Notes under the pieces: generated by a model | What the model was told of the DNA's origin: nothing | Seen by the model: only the letters and a program-made list of their open reading frames with translations | Database searches by the model: none | Shown: positions 44,763 to 54,355 of the stretch, piece after piece | Layout: each line of letters opens with the position of its first letter | How positions within the stretch are numbered: position 1 is the first letter of the stretch | Made by a program: the position numbers and the translations under genes | Source of the DNA: Crocinitomicaceae bacterium | GTDB lineage: Bacteria; Bacteroidota; Bacteroidia; Flavobacteriales_D; Crocinitomicaceae | Reading direction: 5' to 3' | Assembly: GCA_030830785.1 (NCBI GenBank) | Contig: JAURMI010000003.1 | Location: 248,001 to 312,000, forward strand | DNA length: 64,000 nucleotides

Positions 44763-44770
44763 TATATTTG
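44763..44770 (+). promoter_or_regulatory. -7 box TATATTTG, 4 nt before start codon
   Basis: A perfect TAnnTTTG with GAAC between it and ATG 44775. It lies 6 bp after the T run of the hppA terminator, so it is the only place the next gene's promoter can be. Confidence 0.55.
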
Positions 44771-44774
44771 GAAC

Positions 44775-45128
44775 ATGCACCAAAATTTAAATGCCAAGAA
44801 CAAAGAATATTTCGATTCAGTTTATCAAATTGTCGAACGCATTCCTTTTGGCCGAGTTACAAGTTATGGTGCAATTGCAAATTTTTTAGGCTCTAAACAG
44901 GGTGCTAGGATGGTCGGTTGGGCGATGAATGCAAGCCACAATCTTCATCATATTGCAGCACACAGAGTCGTAAATAGAAATGGACTCTTAACCGGAAGAC
45001 ATCACTTTGACGATCCAGATCAGATGGAGGTCTTATTAAAATCCGAAGGTATCATGGTAAAGGATAATCAAATTCAAAATTTTGAAAAAGTTTTTTGGGA
45101 TCCTTCTCAAGAATTGCGATTGCCATAA
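44775..45128 (+). CDS. Alkyltransferase-like protein (ATL, MGMT family)
   Basis: About 117 residues, a stand-alone MGMT DNA-binding domain. FDSVYQIVERIPFGRVTSYGAIANFLGS and GARMVGWAMNAS match. The active-site PCHR is IAAHRVVNRNG, so the acceptor cysteine is replaced by Ala. ATL proteins of this type bind O6-alkylguanine without repairing it and recruit nucleotide excision repair. The short upstream extension of the frame (44745) lies in the hppA terminator and is not used. Confidence 0.9.
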   Translation: MHQNLNAKNKEYFDSVYQIVERIPFGRVTSYGAIANFLGSKQGARMVGWAMNASHNLHHIAAHRVVNRNGLLTGRHHFDDPDQMEVLLKSEGIMVKDNQIQNFEKVFWDPSQELRLP

Positions 45129-45138
45129 ATGATTCTAT

Positions 45139-45146
45139 TATTTTTG
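45139..45146 (+). promoter_or_regulatory. -7 box TATTTTTG upstream of the Cys/Met PLP enzyme
   Basis: A perfect TAnnTTTG ending 17 nt before ATG 45164 in the 35-bp gap after the ATL gene. Confidence 0.45.
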
Positions 45147-45163
45147 CTACCAAATAATATTCA

Positions 45164-46306
45164 ATGAAATTTGCAACAAAAGCGATTCATGCTGGTGTAC
45201 ATCCAGATGAGTCAACTGGAGCCATAATGACGCCCATATATCAAACTTCCACTTACGTTCAAGACGGTGTGGGAAATCATAAAGGTTATGAATATTCTAG
45301 AACATTAAACCCAACACGACACGCACTTGAAAAGAATATTGCTGCCATTGAAAATGGAAATTTTGGAGCATGTTTTGGTTCCGGACTTGCGGCAATAGAT
45401 TGCATTATCAAAATGCTCAATCCTGGTGATGAAATCATCTCTACCAATGACCTCTATGGGGGTTCTTATCGTTTGTTCAACACCATATTTGCAAAATACG
45501 GATTGATTTTCCATTTTGTAGATATGCAGAACTTGACAGAGGTTGAACAACGCGTCAATGAAAACACAAAACTCATTTGGGTGGAAACACCCACAAACCC
45601 AATGATGAATATTATCGATATCAAAGCCATGGCAACTATAGCTAAAAAAGCAAAGGCCTTGCTTTGTGTAGATAATACATTCGCTACCCCATATCTACAA
45701 AATCCTTTAGATCTTGGAGCCGACTTTGTAATGCATTCGGTAACCAAATACCTCGGTGGTCATTCAGACGTGGTCATGGGCGCACTTGTTTGTAATGACC
45801 ATACGCTTGCAACTGAAATGTACCGCATTCAAAATTCTTCAGGTGCCGTTACCGCACCAATGGACTCATTTTTAGTATTGCGCGGTATCAAAACATTGCA
45901 TTTGCGCATGCAAAGACACTGTGAAAACGGTGAAAAAATCGCCCATTTTTTATCATCACATCCAAGGGTAGATAAAGTTTATTGGCCAGGTTTTGAAACC
46001 CACCCAAATCATCACATAGCCAAAGCGCAAATGAGCGGTTTTGGCGGAATGATATCTTTTACACTTAAAAATAATCAACTTCAAGATGCCCTCAATTTGG
46101 TTAAAAATGTGACTCTTTTTGCGCTTGCAGAGTCTTTGGGTGGAGTTGAATCATTAATTGGTCATCCCGCAACAATGACCCATGCTTCTATACCAAAAGA
46201 AATCCGTGAGAAAAGTGGCGTTGTTGACTCATTGATTCGATTGAGCGTTGGAATTGAGGATGTTGACGATCTAATTTTTGATTTGAAAAAAGCGCTTGAT
46301 TCGTGA
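45164..46306 (+). CDS. Cys/Met-metabolism PLP enzyme (cystathionine gamma-synthase / lyase family)
   Basis: 380 residues. PLP-binding [15 protein letters not shown] holds the Schiff-base Lys near residue 197. [25 protein letters not shown] and [21 protein letters not shown] are conserved family blocks. It acts on cystathionine or O-acyl-homoserine; synthase and lyase cannot be separated by eye. The stop codon is immediately followed, on the other strand, by the stop of the LytTR regulator. Confidence 0.92.
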   Translation: MKFATKAIHAGVHPDESTGAIMTPIYQTSTYVQDGVGNHKGYEYSRTLNPTRHALEKNIAAIENGNFGACFGSGLAAIDCIIKMLNPGDEIISTNDLYGGSYRLFNTIFAKYGLIFHFVDMQNLTEVEQRVNENTKLIWVETPTNPMMNIIDIKAMATIAKKAKALLCVDNTFATPYLQNPLDLGADFVMHSVTKYLGGHSDVVMGALVCNDHTLATEMYRIQNSSGAVTAPMDSFLVLRGIKTLHLRMQRHCENGEKIAHFLSSHPRVDKVYWPGFETHPNHHIAKAQMSGFGGMISFTLKNNQLQDALNLVKNVTLFALAESLGGVESLIGHPATMTHASIPKEIREKSGVVDSLIRLSVGIEDVDDLIFDLKKALDS

Positions 46307-47053
46307 TTAAAGTGAATCTAAACGCTTGAAGAACTGTTCTTTCTTAGCAGGAGAAAGTGGTATGGAACTACCATCTTTGAGTATCACCGAACCACCATCA
46401 TGTTTATCATAGCGATCTACATAATTCAAATTAATAAGATGAGATTGATGTACCCTAAAAAAAGAAAAATTAGACAACATAGTGTCGTAGTCTTTTAATG
46501 TTTTGGAGACAAGTATTTTCTTACCATCATTGAGATAAAAAAATGTATAATTTTTATCTGACTCGCAATGCACAATGTCGTCGATTTCTATGACAAAAAT
46601 GCTTTCTTGTGTTTTTAATACAATTTTTCTTTTCTGCTGTGGTTGAATATTATGTTGAAGGGCTGAAAATTGTGATTCATCCTTTTTATGATCAATGAGT
46701 TGCAAGGCGTTGGTTATAGCCGTATATAATTCATCTGAATCAATCGGTTTTAAAATATAATCCAGCGCTGAAAACTTTATCGCTTGTAGTGCAAATTCTT
46801 GAAAAGCTGTAATAAAAATTACTTCGAATTGCTTGTATTTAACATTTTTAAGCACGTCAAATCCGTTGCCATCTGGCATTTGTATGTCCAATAAGACGAT
46901 GTCCGGATGAATCTCCTCTATGGCCTCTACACCCGTAGCAACATTTTCTCCATCGATGTAGATATTTAAATTCAATTCAAATGACTCCAACATCTTTCTA
47001 ATGAAGGTGCGAGTTGGTTTTTCGTCATCGATAATTAATACTTTTGGATTCAT
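46307..47053 (-). CDS. LytTR family response regulator
   Basis: 248 residues. The receiver domain is at 1-120 (KVLIIDDEKPTRTF; phospho-acceptor Asp in DIVLLDIQMPDGNGF near 57; Lys in YILKPIDSDELY). A LytTR DNA-binding domain follows (about 145-248: IVHCESDKNYTFFYL, KDYDTMLSNFSFFRVHQSHLINL). It is the output partner of the TPR histidine kinase 13 bp upstream. Targets are unknown. Confidence 0.95.
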   Translation of the reverse strand: MNPKVLIIDDEKPTRTFIRKMLESFELNLNIYIDGENVATGVEAIEEIHPDIVLLDIQMPDGNGFDVLKNVKYKQFEVIFITAFQEFALQAIKFSALDYILKPIDSDELYTAITNALQLIDHKKDESQFSALQHNIQPQQKRKIVLKTQESIFVIEIDDIVHCESDKNYTFFYLNDGKKILVSKTLKDYDTMLSNFSFFRVHQSHLINLNYVDRYDKHDGGSVILKDGSSIPLSPAKKEQFFKRLDSL

Positions 47054-47066
47054 GCTACAAGATTCT

Positions 47067-49229
47067 TTAAATTTCTGAATCGAATTTTAATGGTAAAATC
47101 AAAATCACTGAAGTTCCAATTTTCTTTTTTTCATCTAGATCTCGAATACTCAAACTACCATTAAATTTATGTTTTTTATTTAAAATGGAAATCCGCTCCC
47201 GCGTAATATCAATGGCCATACTTTTATGCGACTTTATTTTTTTTGTTTTTGCAGATTTGTTTCTTCCAACTCCGTTATCCGTGATTTGAATTTCTAATTT
47301 CCCATCTTTTGCCTTGAAGTCAACAACTATTTTACCCCCTTCAATGGTATGAAGTTGTCCGTGCTCTATCGAATTTTCAATAAATGGTTGAGTAATCATA
47401 GGAGAAACCACCGCTTTATTTAAAAGTAACTCTTCACTAATGTTCAAGGCATATTCAAATCTATTCTCAAAGCGCATTTTTTGAGCATTAAGGTATTTAT
47501 CTAGGATTTCATATTCCAATTCAATTGGGATAAACTCTTTTGGTGAATTTTCCAAAATTAGCCTCATCAATCTTGAAAAATTTACGAGAAATTGCGAGGA
47601 TTTTTTGGGGTCATTTTCAAAAATATAACTTTGAATTACCGACATTGCATTGAAAACAAAATGAGGATTCATTTGCGTGCGCAAAAGCGTCTGAGATAAT
47701 TCGGCTTCGCGCTGGTCTTGTTTAATTTTACCTTGTTGGACCCGTAGAACAAAAATAATTACTCCAAAAATTATCGCTACGATAAAAATTATAGAGATAA
47801 ACAATTGACGATCTCGCTGTAATTCAACTATTTTACGTTCTTTTTCGGCGCGTTCAATGGAAGCTTGTTGATTTTCAATTAATCTCTCTCGTTCTTCTCT
47901 TAAATTGGCAGCAGCCATTTCTTCAATGCGTGCTGCACTTCTCCAAACTGGGCTATTTACTAACCAATTACTATACTTTTGCTGATAGTTATACGCTTGC
48001 TCAGATTGACCCATTTTACTAGAAATTACCGCCAAAGACCTATAGGCGTTGGCAATTTTGGGGCGAATTAATGATTCTGAAGGAAGCTTATTTAAACTTT
48101 TTTGAAAAGCATCCTTAGCTTTTTGAAACTGACTGGTGCTTAGTAAGAAATTACCGTATTCAAATAATAATTCTGCCTCATAAAGTGCATCCTTAGAAGG
48201 CTTTAAAGAAGCGATCAACGAATTAAATAAATTTTCAGAATTGTTTACATTATCTTGATTGGCAACTAGCTTAAGTAGCTGAGCATTATTGATATATGAC
48301 CGATTGCCTACCTTTTCAAAATATTGTAGTGCAGACAGCGCAACAAGCTCAGCTTTCTTCTCATCTTTTACACCGAGATAATAATGCCCGTAGAAATATT
48401 CAACCAAAGCCAATTGAAATTCATCTTTTCGTTGTTGGGCAATTTCATTTGAACGCTTCAAATAACTTAATGCCTGATTAAAACTCTTTACTTCAATACA
48501 AATAGAAGCAATGAGTAACAATGGCTTCACTTTAAAATATTCCAATTGCGCCTCCTCTGCAAGCTGTAAAGAGTTAATTGCACGTTGCACAGCCAATTCG
48601 AATAAATTAAAATGCCAATACACCTCGGCCTGTTGTTGCATTGCCTCGATAAGAACCCATTTTTTATCTGCCCGTTTTGCCAATTGCAATGCAATATTAC
48701 TAGCCCAAATGGCAGAATCTTTTTGGTCATTGCTCGTGAAATTACGTGCAATTTGAAGATACAATGTAGCCTGTTCGCGTTTGTTTTGACGGTTCCTATA
48801 TTTGGTGCGAAGTGCTTGGTAATCAAATGCCTCATTGTTGGGATGTACGGCTAAACCTAAAATGTTTTTTCTCCATTCCAAATTCGCATTTTTGAAAGTA
48901 TATTTCATTAATTGTTGGTCAAAAATTGCAGCTAGAGATTCAGTGTTACCCAAATAAAATGCGCGTTCTGCCTCTAATAATGATATTAGTGATTGATTAT
49001 TTTTTCCAGGATAAGCCAAGCGTTGTTCAATGAGAATAGCCACCTCATTTTGCCATTCGTTACGATCACGTTCATAAATTATATCTAGGATACGCAACCT
49101 TATATTCAATTGTGACGTCTTGTCTTTTTGGATTGAAAGTTCACTACGCAACTGTTTTTCAGTTTGCGCATAGAAATGGAAACTCGAAAAGAAACCAGAT
49201 AATACAAAAAACAAAACTAACTTTGCCAT
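47067..49229 (-). CDS. TPR-containing LytS-type sensor histidine kinase
   Basis: About 720 residues from ATG 49229. A signal peptide or first TM (ending FHFYAQ) is followed by an extracytoplasmic TPR-like helical region (about 80-420), a coiled coil rich in Arg/Glu (about 430-470), one TM helix (IFIVAIIFGVIIFVL, about 478-495) and a His_kinase domain. QMNPHFVFNAMSVIQSYIF near 520 carries the phospho-His, and a HATPase with MITQPFIENSIEHG and ITDNGVGRNKSA follows. An earlier ATG (49259) overlaps the ATG of the divergent T9SS gene. A near-consensus -7 box (49236-49243) favours 49229. Confidence 0.9.
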   Translation of the reverse strand: MAKLVLFFVLSGFFSSFHFYAQTEKQLRSELSIQKDKTSQLNIRLRILDIIYERDRNEWQNEVAILIEQRLAYPGKNNQSLISLLEAERAFYLGNTESLAAIFDQQLMKYTFKNANLEWRKNILGLAVHPNNEAFDYQALRTKYRNRQNKREQATLYLQIARNFTSNDQKDSAIWASNIALQLAKRADKKWVLIEAMQQQAEVYWHFNLFELAVQRAINSLQLAEEAQLEYFKVKPLLLIASICIEVKSFNQALSYLKRSNEIAQQRKDEFQLALVEYFYGHYYLGVKDEKKAELVALSALQYFEKVGNRSYINNAQLLKLVANQDNVNNSENLFNSLIASLKPSKDALYEAELLFEYGNFLLSTSQFQKAKDAFQKSLNKLPSESLIRPKIANAYRSLAVISSKMGQSEQAYNYQQKYSNWLVNSPVWRSAARIEEMAAANLREERERLIENQQASIERAEKERKIVELQRDRQLFISIIFIVAIIFGVIIFVLRVQQGKIKQDQREAELSQTLLRTQMNPHFVFNAMSVIQSYIFENDPKKSSQFLVNFSRLMRLILENSPKEFIPIELEYEILDKYLNAQKMRFENRFEYALNISEELLLNKAVVSPMITQPFIENSIEHGQLHTIEGGKIVVDFKAKDGKLEIQITDNGVGRNKSAKTKKIKSHKSMAIDITRERISILNKKHKFNGSLSIRDLDEKKKIGTSVILILPLKFDSEI

Positions 49230-49257
49230 TATCAACGAATATACAAATTTCAAACGC

Positions 49258-51015
49258 ATGCGTCGAACAACAATCTTTATAACAGTTCTATTCGGATTCT
49301 TATTTAATTTCTCAAGTTGGGCAAGCCATATTATTGGCGGAGAAATTTATTACGACTCACTTGGAAATAACCAGTACAAAATAACCATCGAGATTTACCG
49401 TGATTGTAATTCCTCCACGGCCTTTGATAACCCACTTAATTACACAATATTCCAAGCAGATGGAAGTATATATCTAGTGCGTTATATTTCGCCTTATTCT
49501 CAAAATGTATTGCCGATTGTCTATGATGATCCTTGTGTTACTGTGCCCAATGATATTTGTGTTGAACGTGCTATTTACATTGATACTGTTACCCTTCCAA
49601 TGAGTGTGCAAGGTTACTATATCTCCTACCAAAGATGTTGTTGGACAGGTGCAATTGATAACATTGTCGATCCAGCAGGCAATGGAATAACCTTGACGAC
49701 TTTCATTCCAGGATCTTCCCTAGTAAATGTGCACAATCAAGGGGCTCGTTTTAACAATTACCCACCACTAGTTTTGTGCTCTCAAAACACCTTGTATTTT
49801 GACCATTCGGCTTTTGACCCCGATTACGATTCTTTGAGCTATGAACTCTTGGCTCCGCTTCTTGGCGGAAGCCTTACTAATGTAGTTCCTGACCCAGAAG
49901 ACCCAGCACCCTACACCCCAGTGAATTGGAATCCAAGTTTTTCTCAAACTGTACCCTTCGGAGCAGGATCTAATATTACCATTGACCCAGTAACAGGTTT
50001 CATGACCTTTACACCAAATATGATAGGGAGTTTTGTTGCGGGCGTAGCAGTAAAAGAATGGAGAAATGGCGTTTTGATCAACACCAAAATCCGAACCTTT
50101 GGTTACCGTGTTGTTGGTTGCCAAGTTGAAGTGCCCATCGAAGTTGACGTGACTGGCCCTACACAGCTTATTGAAGACTGCGGTTTTGCTGGATTTATTG
50201 TCAAACGCACCGACCTTACTTCAAATTTAGTAGTTCAAATAAATCTTAGTGGAACAGCAACCAATGGAGATGATTATCCATTCATTGATAGTGTATTAGT
50301 TATTCCTGCTGGAGTAGCATCTGACACAATAGGGATTTCTGCCATACTTGATGGTCTTCCAGAAGGAACCGAAACCGTTTTCTTCAACGTTATTTTACCT
50401 AATCCATGTGATGGTTCATTTGATACAACTTCAATCTCATTGAATATCATTGACTATACCCCAATGTCAATAACTGCCGTCGATTCGCTAAACGTATGTG
50501 CCGATTTTGGTCAAGGGACCAATATTTGGTGCAATGTGCAAAATGGAATTTCGCCCTATAGTTACGTATGGGGGCCTGGAAATTTCCCAAACAATGATAC
50601 CGTTTACGTACAGCCAGAAACCTTGCAGCCGAATTTAAATAATTTTCAAGTTTATGTAATGGATCAATGTGCCAAAACCATTACATCACCAGTCATACGC
50701 GTTTATAATCAATGTCCGCTAGTAGTACCCAATGTTCTTACCTTAAACAACGACGGCACCAATGACCTACTTACAATTAAGAATTGGGAAGATTATGAGC
50801 AAGTAAGTATTCAAATTTTTAATCGTTGGGGCAATCTTATTTACGAAAATGAGAATTACCAAAATGACTGGAATGGATTGGATAAGAGTGGTAAAGACCT
50901 AGATGAGGGCGTATTTTTTTATATGGTAACGCCCAAAAGTAAAAAATATGAATACGATGATAAAGAAAAGACATTGTATACCTTGCACGGGTTTGTTCAT
51001 CTCGTAAAACCGTAA
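49258..51015 (+). CDS. T9SS type B (gliding-associated C-terminal) surface protein
   Basis: 585 residues. The signal peptide is at 1-22 (FSSWAS). The N-terminal part (HIIGGEIYYDSLGNNQYKI, EIYRDCNSS) is a conserved start found in large Bacteroidota gliding-related proteins. A beta-rich region with a Calx-beta-like segment follows (NLSGTATNGDDYPFIDS). The last about 90 residues (VPNVLTLNNDGTNDLL, IFNRWGNLIYENENY, WNGLDKSGKDLDEGVFFY) are the type B sorting domain. It is divergent from the histidine kinase gene, with start codons only about 30 bp apart, so the kinase could regulate it. A strong terminator follows. Confidence 0.9.
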   Translation: MRRTTIFITVLFGFLFNFSSWASHIIGGEIYYDSLGNNQYKITIEIYRDCNSSTAFDNPLNYTIFQADGSIYLVRYISPYSQNVLPIVYDDPCVTVPNDICVERAIYIDTVTLPMSVQGYYISYQRCCWTGAIDNIVDPAGNGITLTTFIPGSSLVNVHNQGARFNNYPPLVLCSQNTLYFDHSAFDPDYDSLSYELLAPLLGGSLTNVVPDPEDPAPYTPVNWNPSFSQTVPFGAGSNITIDPVTGFMTFTPNMIGSFVAGVAVKEWRNGVLINTKIRTFGYRVVGCQVEVPIEVDVTGPTQLIEDCGFAGFIVKRTDLTSNLVVQINLSGTATNGDDYPFIDSVLVIPAGVASDTIGISAILDGLPEGTETVFFNVILPNPCDGSFDTTSISLNIIDYTPMSITAVDSLNVCADFGQGTNIWCNVQNGISPYSYVWGPGNFPNNDTVYVQPETLQPNLNNFQVYVMDQCAKTITSPVIRVYNQCPLVVPNVLTLNNDGTNDLLTIKNWEDYEQVSIQIFNRWGNLIYENENYQNDWNGLDKSGKDLDEGVFFYMVTPKSKKYEYDDKEKTLYTLHGFVHLVKP

Positions 51016-51020
51016 AAATT

Positions 51021-51060
51021 AAATTAAATAAGGCGAGCTAAGGCTTGCCTTATTTAATTT
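51021..51060. terminator. Bidirectional terminator, 18-bp stem
   Basis: Bases 51021-51038 pair with 51043-51060 (18 bp, one G-T wobble) around loop TAAG. The GC-rich core is flanked by A/T runs, so it can serve both the T9SS gene on the plus strand and the convergent outer-membrane protein gene. Confidence 0.9.
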
Positions 51061-51072
51061 AAATGATACATA

Positions 51073-51744
51073 CTAATCCAATGAATATACGAGTGCTGCA
51101 TGTAAACCAACTGATGCAGCATTTGTTTTATATACAGGATTATATAAATCTAAATCTATACCCAAAGCATCCACCCCTTTGGCATCGGCTGTGCTGTACA
51201 TAAATCGTGCGCTTAAAGAAATCATTACAGGTATTTTAGGCAATCCTATTCTACCACCTACACCAACCATATACCCCAGAAAATTTTGATATTGATTAGT
51301 TACATCAAATGATGGATCAATGAGTGAATTAGAATTCGTATATTGAGCGTCTTTGACGCTATGCATCACAACGCCAAATTCTCCGAAAGAACCTCGTGAT
51401 CCACCCAATCTTAGGTAAACAGGAATTTGCGTAGTTTTTAAATCCACTTCTGAAGTATAGGTTCCTAGCGCTAAATCTCCTTGATAACCCCCCTTAAAAC
51501 TACCTAAAAGGTATTCAAGACCTAAACCAATTTTACCAAAATTTATATTCCCAGCTAAACCGTAATTGGTACTGTAAGCAAAATTATAATCCTGGGAAGC
51601 ACCCAAATCAGAGATGCTTTTATTAAAAAGTCCAGTTGCACTGTAGGCGTATTTCAAACTTAAATCAGCGGTTATTGTTTGAGCATTTAAATATCCGATG
51701 CCCAATAAAATTGTCAAGCAAGTAAATAGTTTTTTCATTTTCAA
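51073..51744 (-). CDS. Outer-membrane beta-barrel protein (OMP_b-brl type)
   Basis: 223 residues. The signal peptide is at 1-21 (GYLNAQ). The rest alternates hydrophobic and polar residues in eight or so strands (INFGKIGLGLEYLLGSFKGG, VYLRLGGSRGSFGEFGVV, ISLSARFMYSTADAKG) and ends with a barrel-closing strand, ALVYSLD. It resembles small PorT/OmpA-like barrels of Bacteroidota. The function is not known. Confidence 0.78.
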   Translation of the reverse strand: MKMKKLFTCLTILLGIGYLNAQTITADLSLKYAYSATGLFNKSISDLGASQDYNFAYSTNYGLAGNINFGKIGLGLEYLLGSFKGGYQGDLALGTYTSEVDLKTTQIPVYLRLGGSRGSFGEFGVVMHSVKDAQYTNSNSLIDPSFDVTNQYQNFLGYMVGVGGRIGLPKIPVMISLSARFMYSTADAKGVDALGIDLDLYNPVYKTNAASVGLHAALVYSLD

Positions 51745-51811
51745 TAGTTTAATTTCATTTCTAGTAAGGATCCAAATTAATTGAAAAATTTGAAATATGT
51801 ATCTTTATCAA

Positions 51812-52564
51812 ATGAAGAGGTTCATATTCCTTGCTTTTGTATGCTTCAAGCTAAATGCCGCTGTTTTTGGACAAGAAATTATAAAAAGTTGGAATTTCCC
51901 ACCTTATGAAGTTCAATTAATTCGCTATGAACAAGTTAGAGAAAATGGCGGGATAGATTTTGAACAGATAAAACACCAAAGAGAATGCGCACCAAATTAC
52001 CACACAACATTTAGAGTATTTCAAGATGGCAAAGCAATCAATGGTGCAGCTCACATTCGGGTGAGTAAAGACTCTTGCGAGCTTAATTTTATTGACCTAG
52101 GCGCACAACGAAACCTAACAGGAGTCCTGGGGCATGACATTTCATTGAATATTTGTACCAAAAATATAATTGACAAGCTCATTGAAAAACCCTCTTGGCT
52201 CCTGATTTCCATTGATTCAGCTTTTATTACAGACCTGGTTAGTGATTCTGTGCAAAAATGCCATCCAAAAATGAATGAAGCCCTAAAAATTTTTACGACA
52301 AATAATTATACAGTATTAAGGAATATTTACATACCATCCGAATGGCAAGCGCCATACAAACCGCGTTACCAAATCATCTTATATCAGGGCAATACACAAC
52401 ATGAGATCTTGCTTTATTACGACAGATATATTATTGACGGATATGTTTATTCAGCAGGCAATAATCAAGGTACCCAAGCTGAAGATGTGCATTTTTGGAA
52501 AAGTAACCTCAAACTAAATCAAAGAGAGCAACTTATTGAACAAAACAGTACAGGACAACATTAA
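51812..52564 (+). CDS. Exported protein of unknown function (first gene of ClC cluster)
   Basis: About 250 residues from ATG 51812. The signal peptide is at 1-21 (AVFGQ). The mature part is soluble with several Cys and no recognised family. It overlaps the ClC channel gene by 1 bp (TAATG), which suggests coupled translation. A near-consensus -7 box (TATCTTTA, 51800-51807) ends 4 nt before the ATG. The alternative ATG 51797 lies upstream of that box. Confidence 0.7.
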   Translation: MKRFIFLAFVCFKLNAAVFGQEIIKSWNFPPYEVQLIRYEQVRENGGIDFEQIKHQRECAPNYHTTFRVFQDGKAINGAAHIRVSKDSCELNFIDLGAQRNLTGVLGHDISLNICTKNIIDKLIEKPSWLLISIDSAFITDLVSDSVQKCHPKMNEALKIFTTNNYTVLRNIYIPSEWQAPYKPRYQIILYQGNTQHEILLYYDRYIIDGYVYSAGNNQGTQAEDVHFWKSNLKLNQREQLIEQNSTGQH

Positions 52565-54354
52565 TGGATATAAATAAAAATATAGGGATAGGTCGATTGG
52601 AAAGGTGGCTTAAATGGCTCCAATACAAATTAAATAAAAAACAATTCATTATAATCGCAAGCATTCTAGTTGGATTGAGTGCCGGAATTGCCGCGGTTAT
52701 TCTAAAAACATTTGTGCACTATATTTTTCTTGCAGCTACCTATGACAAACTAAGTGATTTTCGATTTCTATATTTAGTGCTCCCTGCAATAGGTTTGCTT
52801 TTAACAGTATTATTATGCCGTTACTTTCTTAAAAATAAACTCACAAAAGGACTTCCACAAGTACATGCGGCAATTGCTAAAAAAAATAGTTCTATGCCTC
52901 AAAATCTCATGTATGATCAAGTCCTTACTAGTTCGCTAACAGTAGGTTTGGGCGGGTCTACTGGTCTAGAGGCCCCCATTGTAGTGACTGGTGCGGCAAT
53001 AGGAGCAAATTTTTCAAGAAAATATAAATTATCCATTAAAGACCGAACCTTATTATTGGCATGTGGTGTGGCTGGCGGAATTGGTGCCGCATTTAACGCG
53101 CCAATTGCAGGAGTATTATTCGCATTAGAAGTGCTACTTCTCGACATTAGTATAACTGCCTTCATTCCATTAATCATCGCCGCTGCCACAGGAGCACTGG
53201 TTACAAAAATTATTTTACACGACGGTATACTATTGTCCTTCTCCCTAAAAGAAACTTTTGACTACACTAATGTTCCTTTTTATGCACTAATGGGAATTTT
53301 AGCAGGGCTAGCTTCTGTTTATCATATGCGGACATTCATGAAAGTTGAGGGTCTAATGAAACGGCTCAAGGGTGGTGTTATGAGTAAAGTTTTAATAGGT
53401 GGTATTCTACTTGCCGTTTTGATATTTATTTTCCCTTCTCTTTTTGGAGAAGGTTATCAAAGCATTAAAATTCTTGCAGATAAAGACCCAAAAAGTTTAA
53501 TGGATAATAGTTTATTCGAAAATTTCAATGGCCACCCATGGGTTGTTTTAATTTTCACTTTATTAGTGATGTTTGCTAAACCATTTGCCACAGCATTGAC
53601 GTTAGGTGCAGGAGGAAATGGTGGAAATTTTGCACCTTCTTTGTTTGTAGGCGCATATTTAGGTTTTACATTTTCTGCCGGACTTAATCTTACAGGATTT
53701 TTCCAAATTCCGGTCAATAATTTTACAATTGTAGGCATGGCAGGCATTTTAGCTGGTATCTACCATGCTCCCCTAACGGCAATCTTTTTAATCGCCGAAA
53801 TTACAGGAGGCTACACGCTCATGATTCCTTTAATGCTTGTGGCATCAATAAGTTATGCTATCTCAAAGTATTTTGAGCCTTTTGCCATGGATATAAAACG
53901 TAGTGTAGAAAAAGGTGAAGCCCTTACCCAAGACAGAGATAAAAATATTCTTTTCTCCTTGAATACTGATGAATTTATTGAATCCGATTATCCAATGCTT
54001 AAACCTACAGATCACCTCGAGGACCTCATCGAAATACTGGCCCAATCTTCGCGAACTGTCTTTCCGGTAATTAATGAACGCAAAGAACTTTTAGGAGTAG
54101 TTTGGTTAGATAATGTTCGTACCTTTATTTTCAAACCTGAATTGTACCCTGATCTAACAATTTCCGATTTAATGACCAAATGCACACATATTATTAGCCC
54201 ACAGGATCAGATGGAAAAGGTCATGCAAGTATTTGAAAATTCCAATCAAATTGTGTTACCAATCGTTGAAAACGGCTATTATCGTGGATTTATAAATAAA
54301 TCTACTATTTTTTCAGCTTACAGAAAATCTTTAAAAATAAATACCTTAGGTTAA
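52564..54354 (+). CDS. ClC-type chloride channel/transporter with CBS pair
   Basis: A 596-residue inner-membrane protein with 10-12 TM segments (about 35-435) carrying ClC motifs: KGLPQVHAA near 93, GGSTGLEAPIV with the gating Glu near 135, GAAFNAPIAGVLFALE and GGNGGNFAPSLFVGA near 350. Two CBS domains follow (about 460-590), which may sense a nucleotide. It moves Cl- or exchanges Cl- for H+. It is coupled to the exported protein upstream (TAATG) and lies 1 bp before the antiporter gene. Confidence 0.93.
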   Translation: MDINKNIGIGRLERWLKWLQYKLNKKQFIIIASILVGLSAGIAAVILKTFVHYIFLAATYDKLSDFRFLYLVLPAIGLLLTVLLCRYFLKNKLTKGLPQVHAAIAKKNSSMPQNLMYDQVLTSSLTVGLGGSTGLEAPIVVTGAAIGANFSRKYKLSIKDRTLLLACGVAGGIGAAFNAPIAGVLFALEVLLLDISITAFIPLIIAAATGALVTKIILHDGILLSFSLKETFDYTNVPFYALMGILAGLASVYHMRTFMKVEGLMKRLKGGVMSKVLIGGILLAVLIFIFPSLFGEGYQSIKILADKDPKSLMDNSLFENFNGHPWVVLIFTLLVMFAKPFATALTLGAGGNGGNFAPSLFVGAYLGFTFSAGLNLTGFFQIPVNNFTIVGMAGILAGIYHAPLTAIFLIAEITGGYTLMIPLMLVASISYAISKYFEPFAMDIKRSVEKGEALTQDRDKNILFSLNTDEFIESDYPMLKPTDHLEDLIEILAQSSRTVFPVINERKELLGVVWLDNVRTFIFKPELYPDLTISDLMTKCTHIISPQDQMEKVMQVFENSNQIVLPIVENGYYRGFINKSTIFSAYRKSLKINTLG

Positions 54355-54355
54355 T

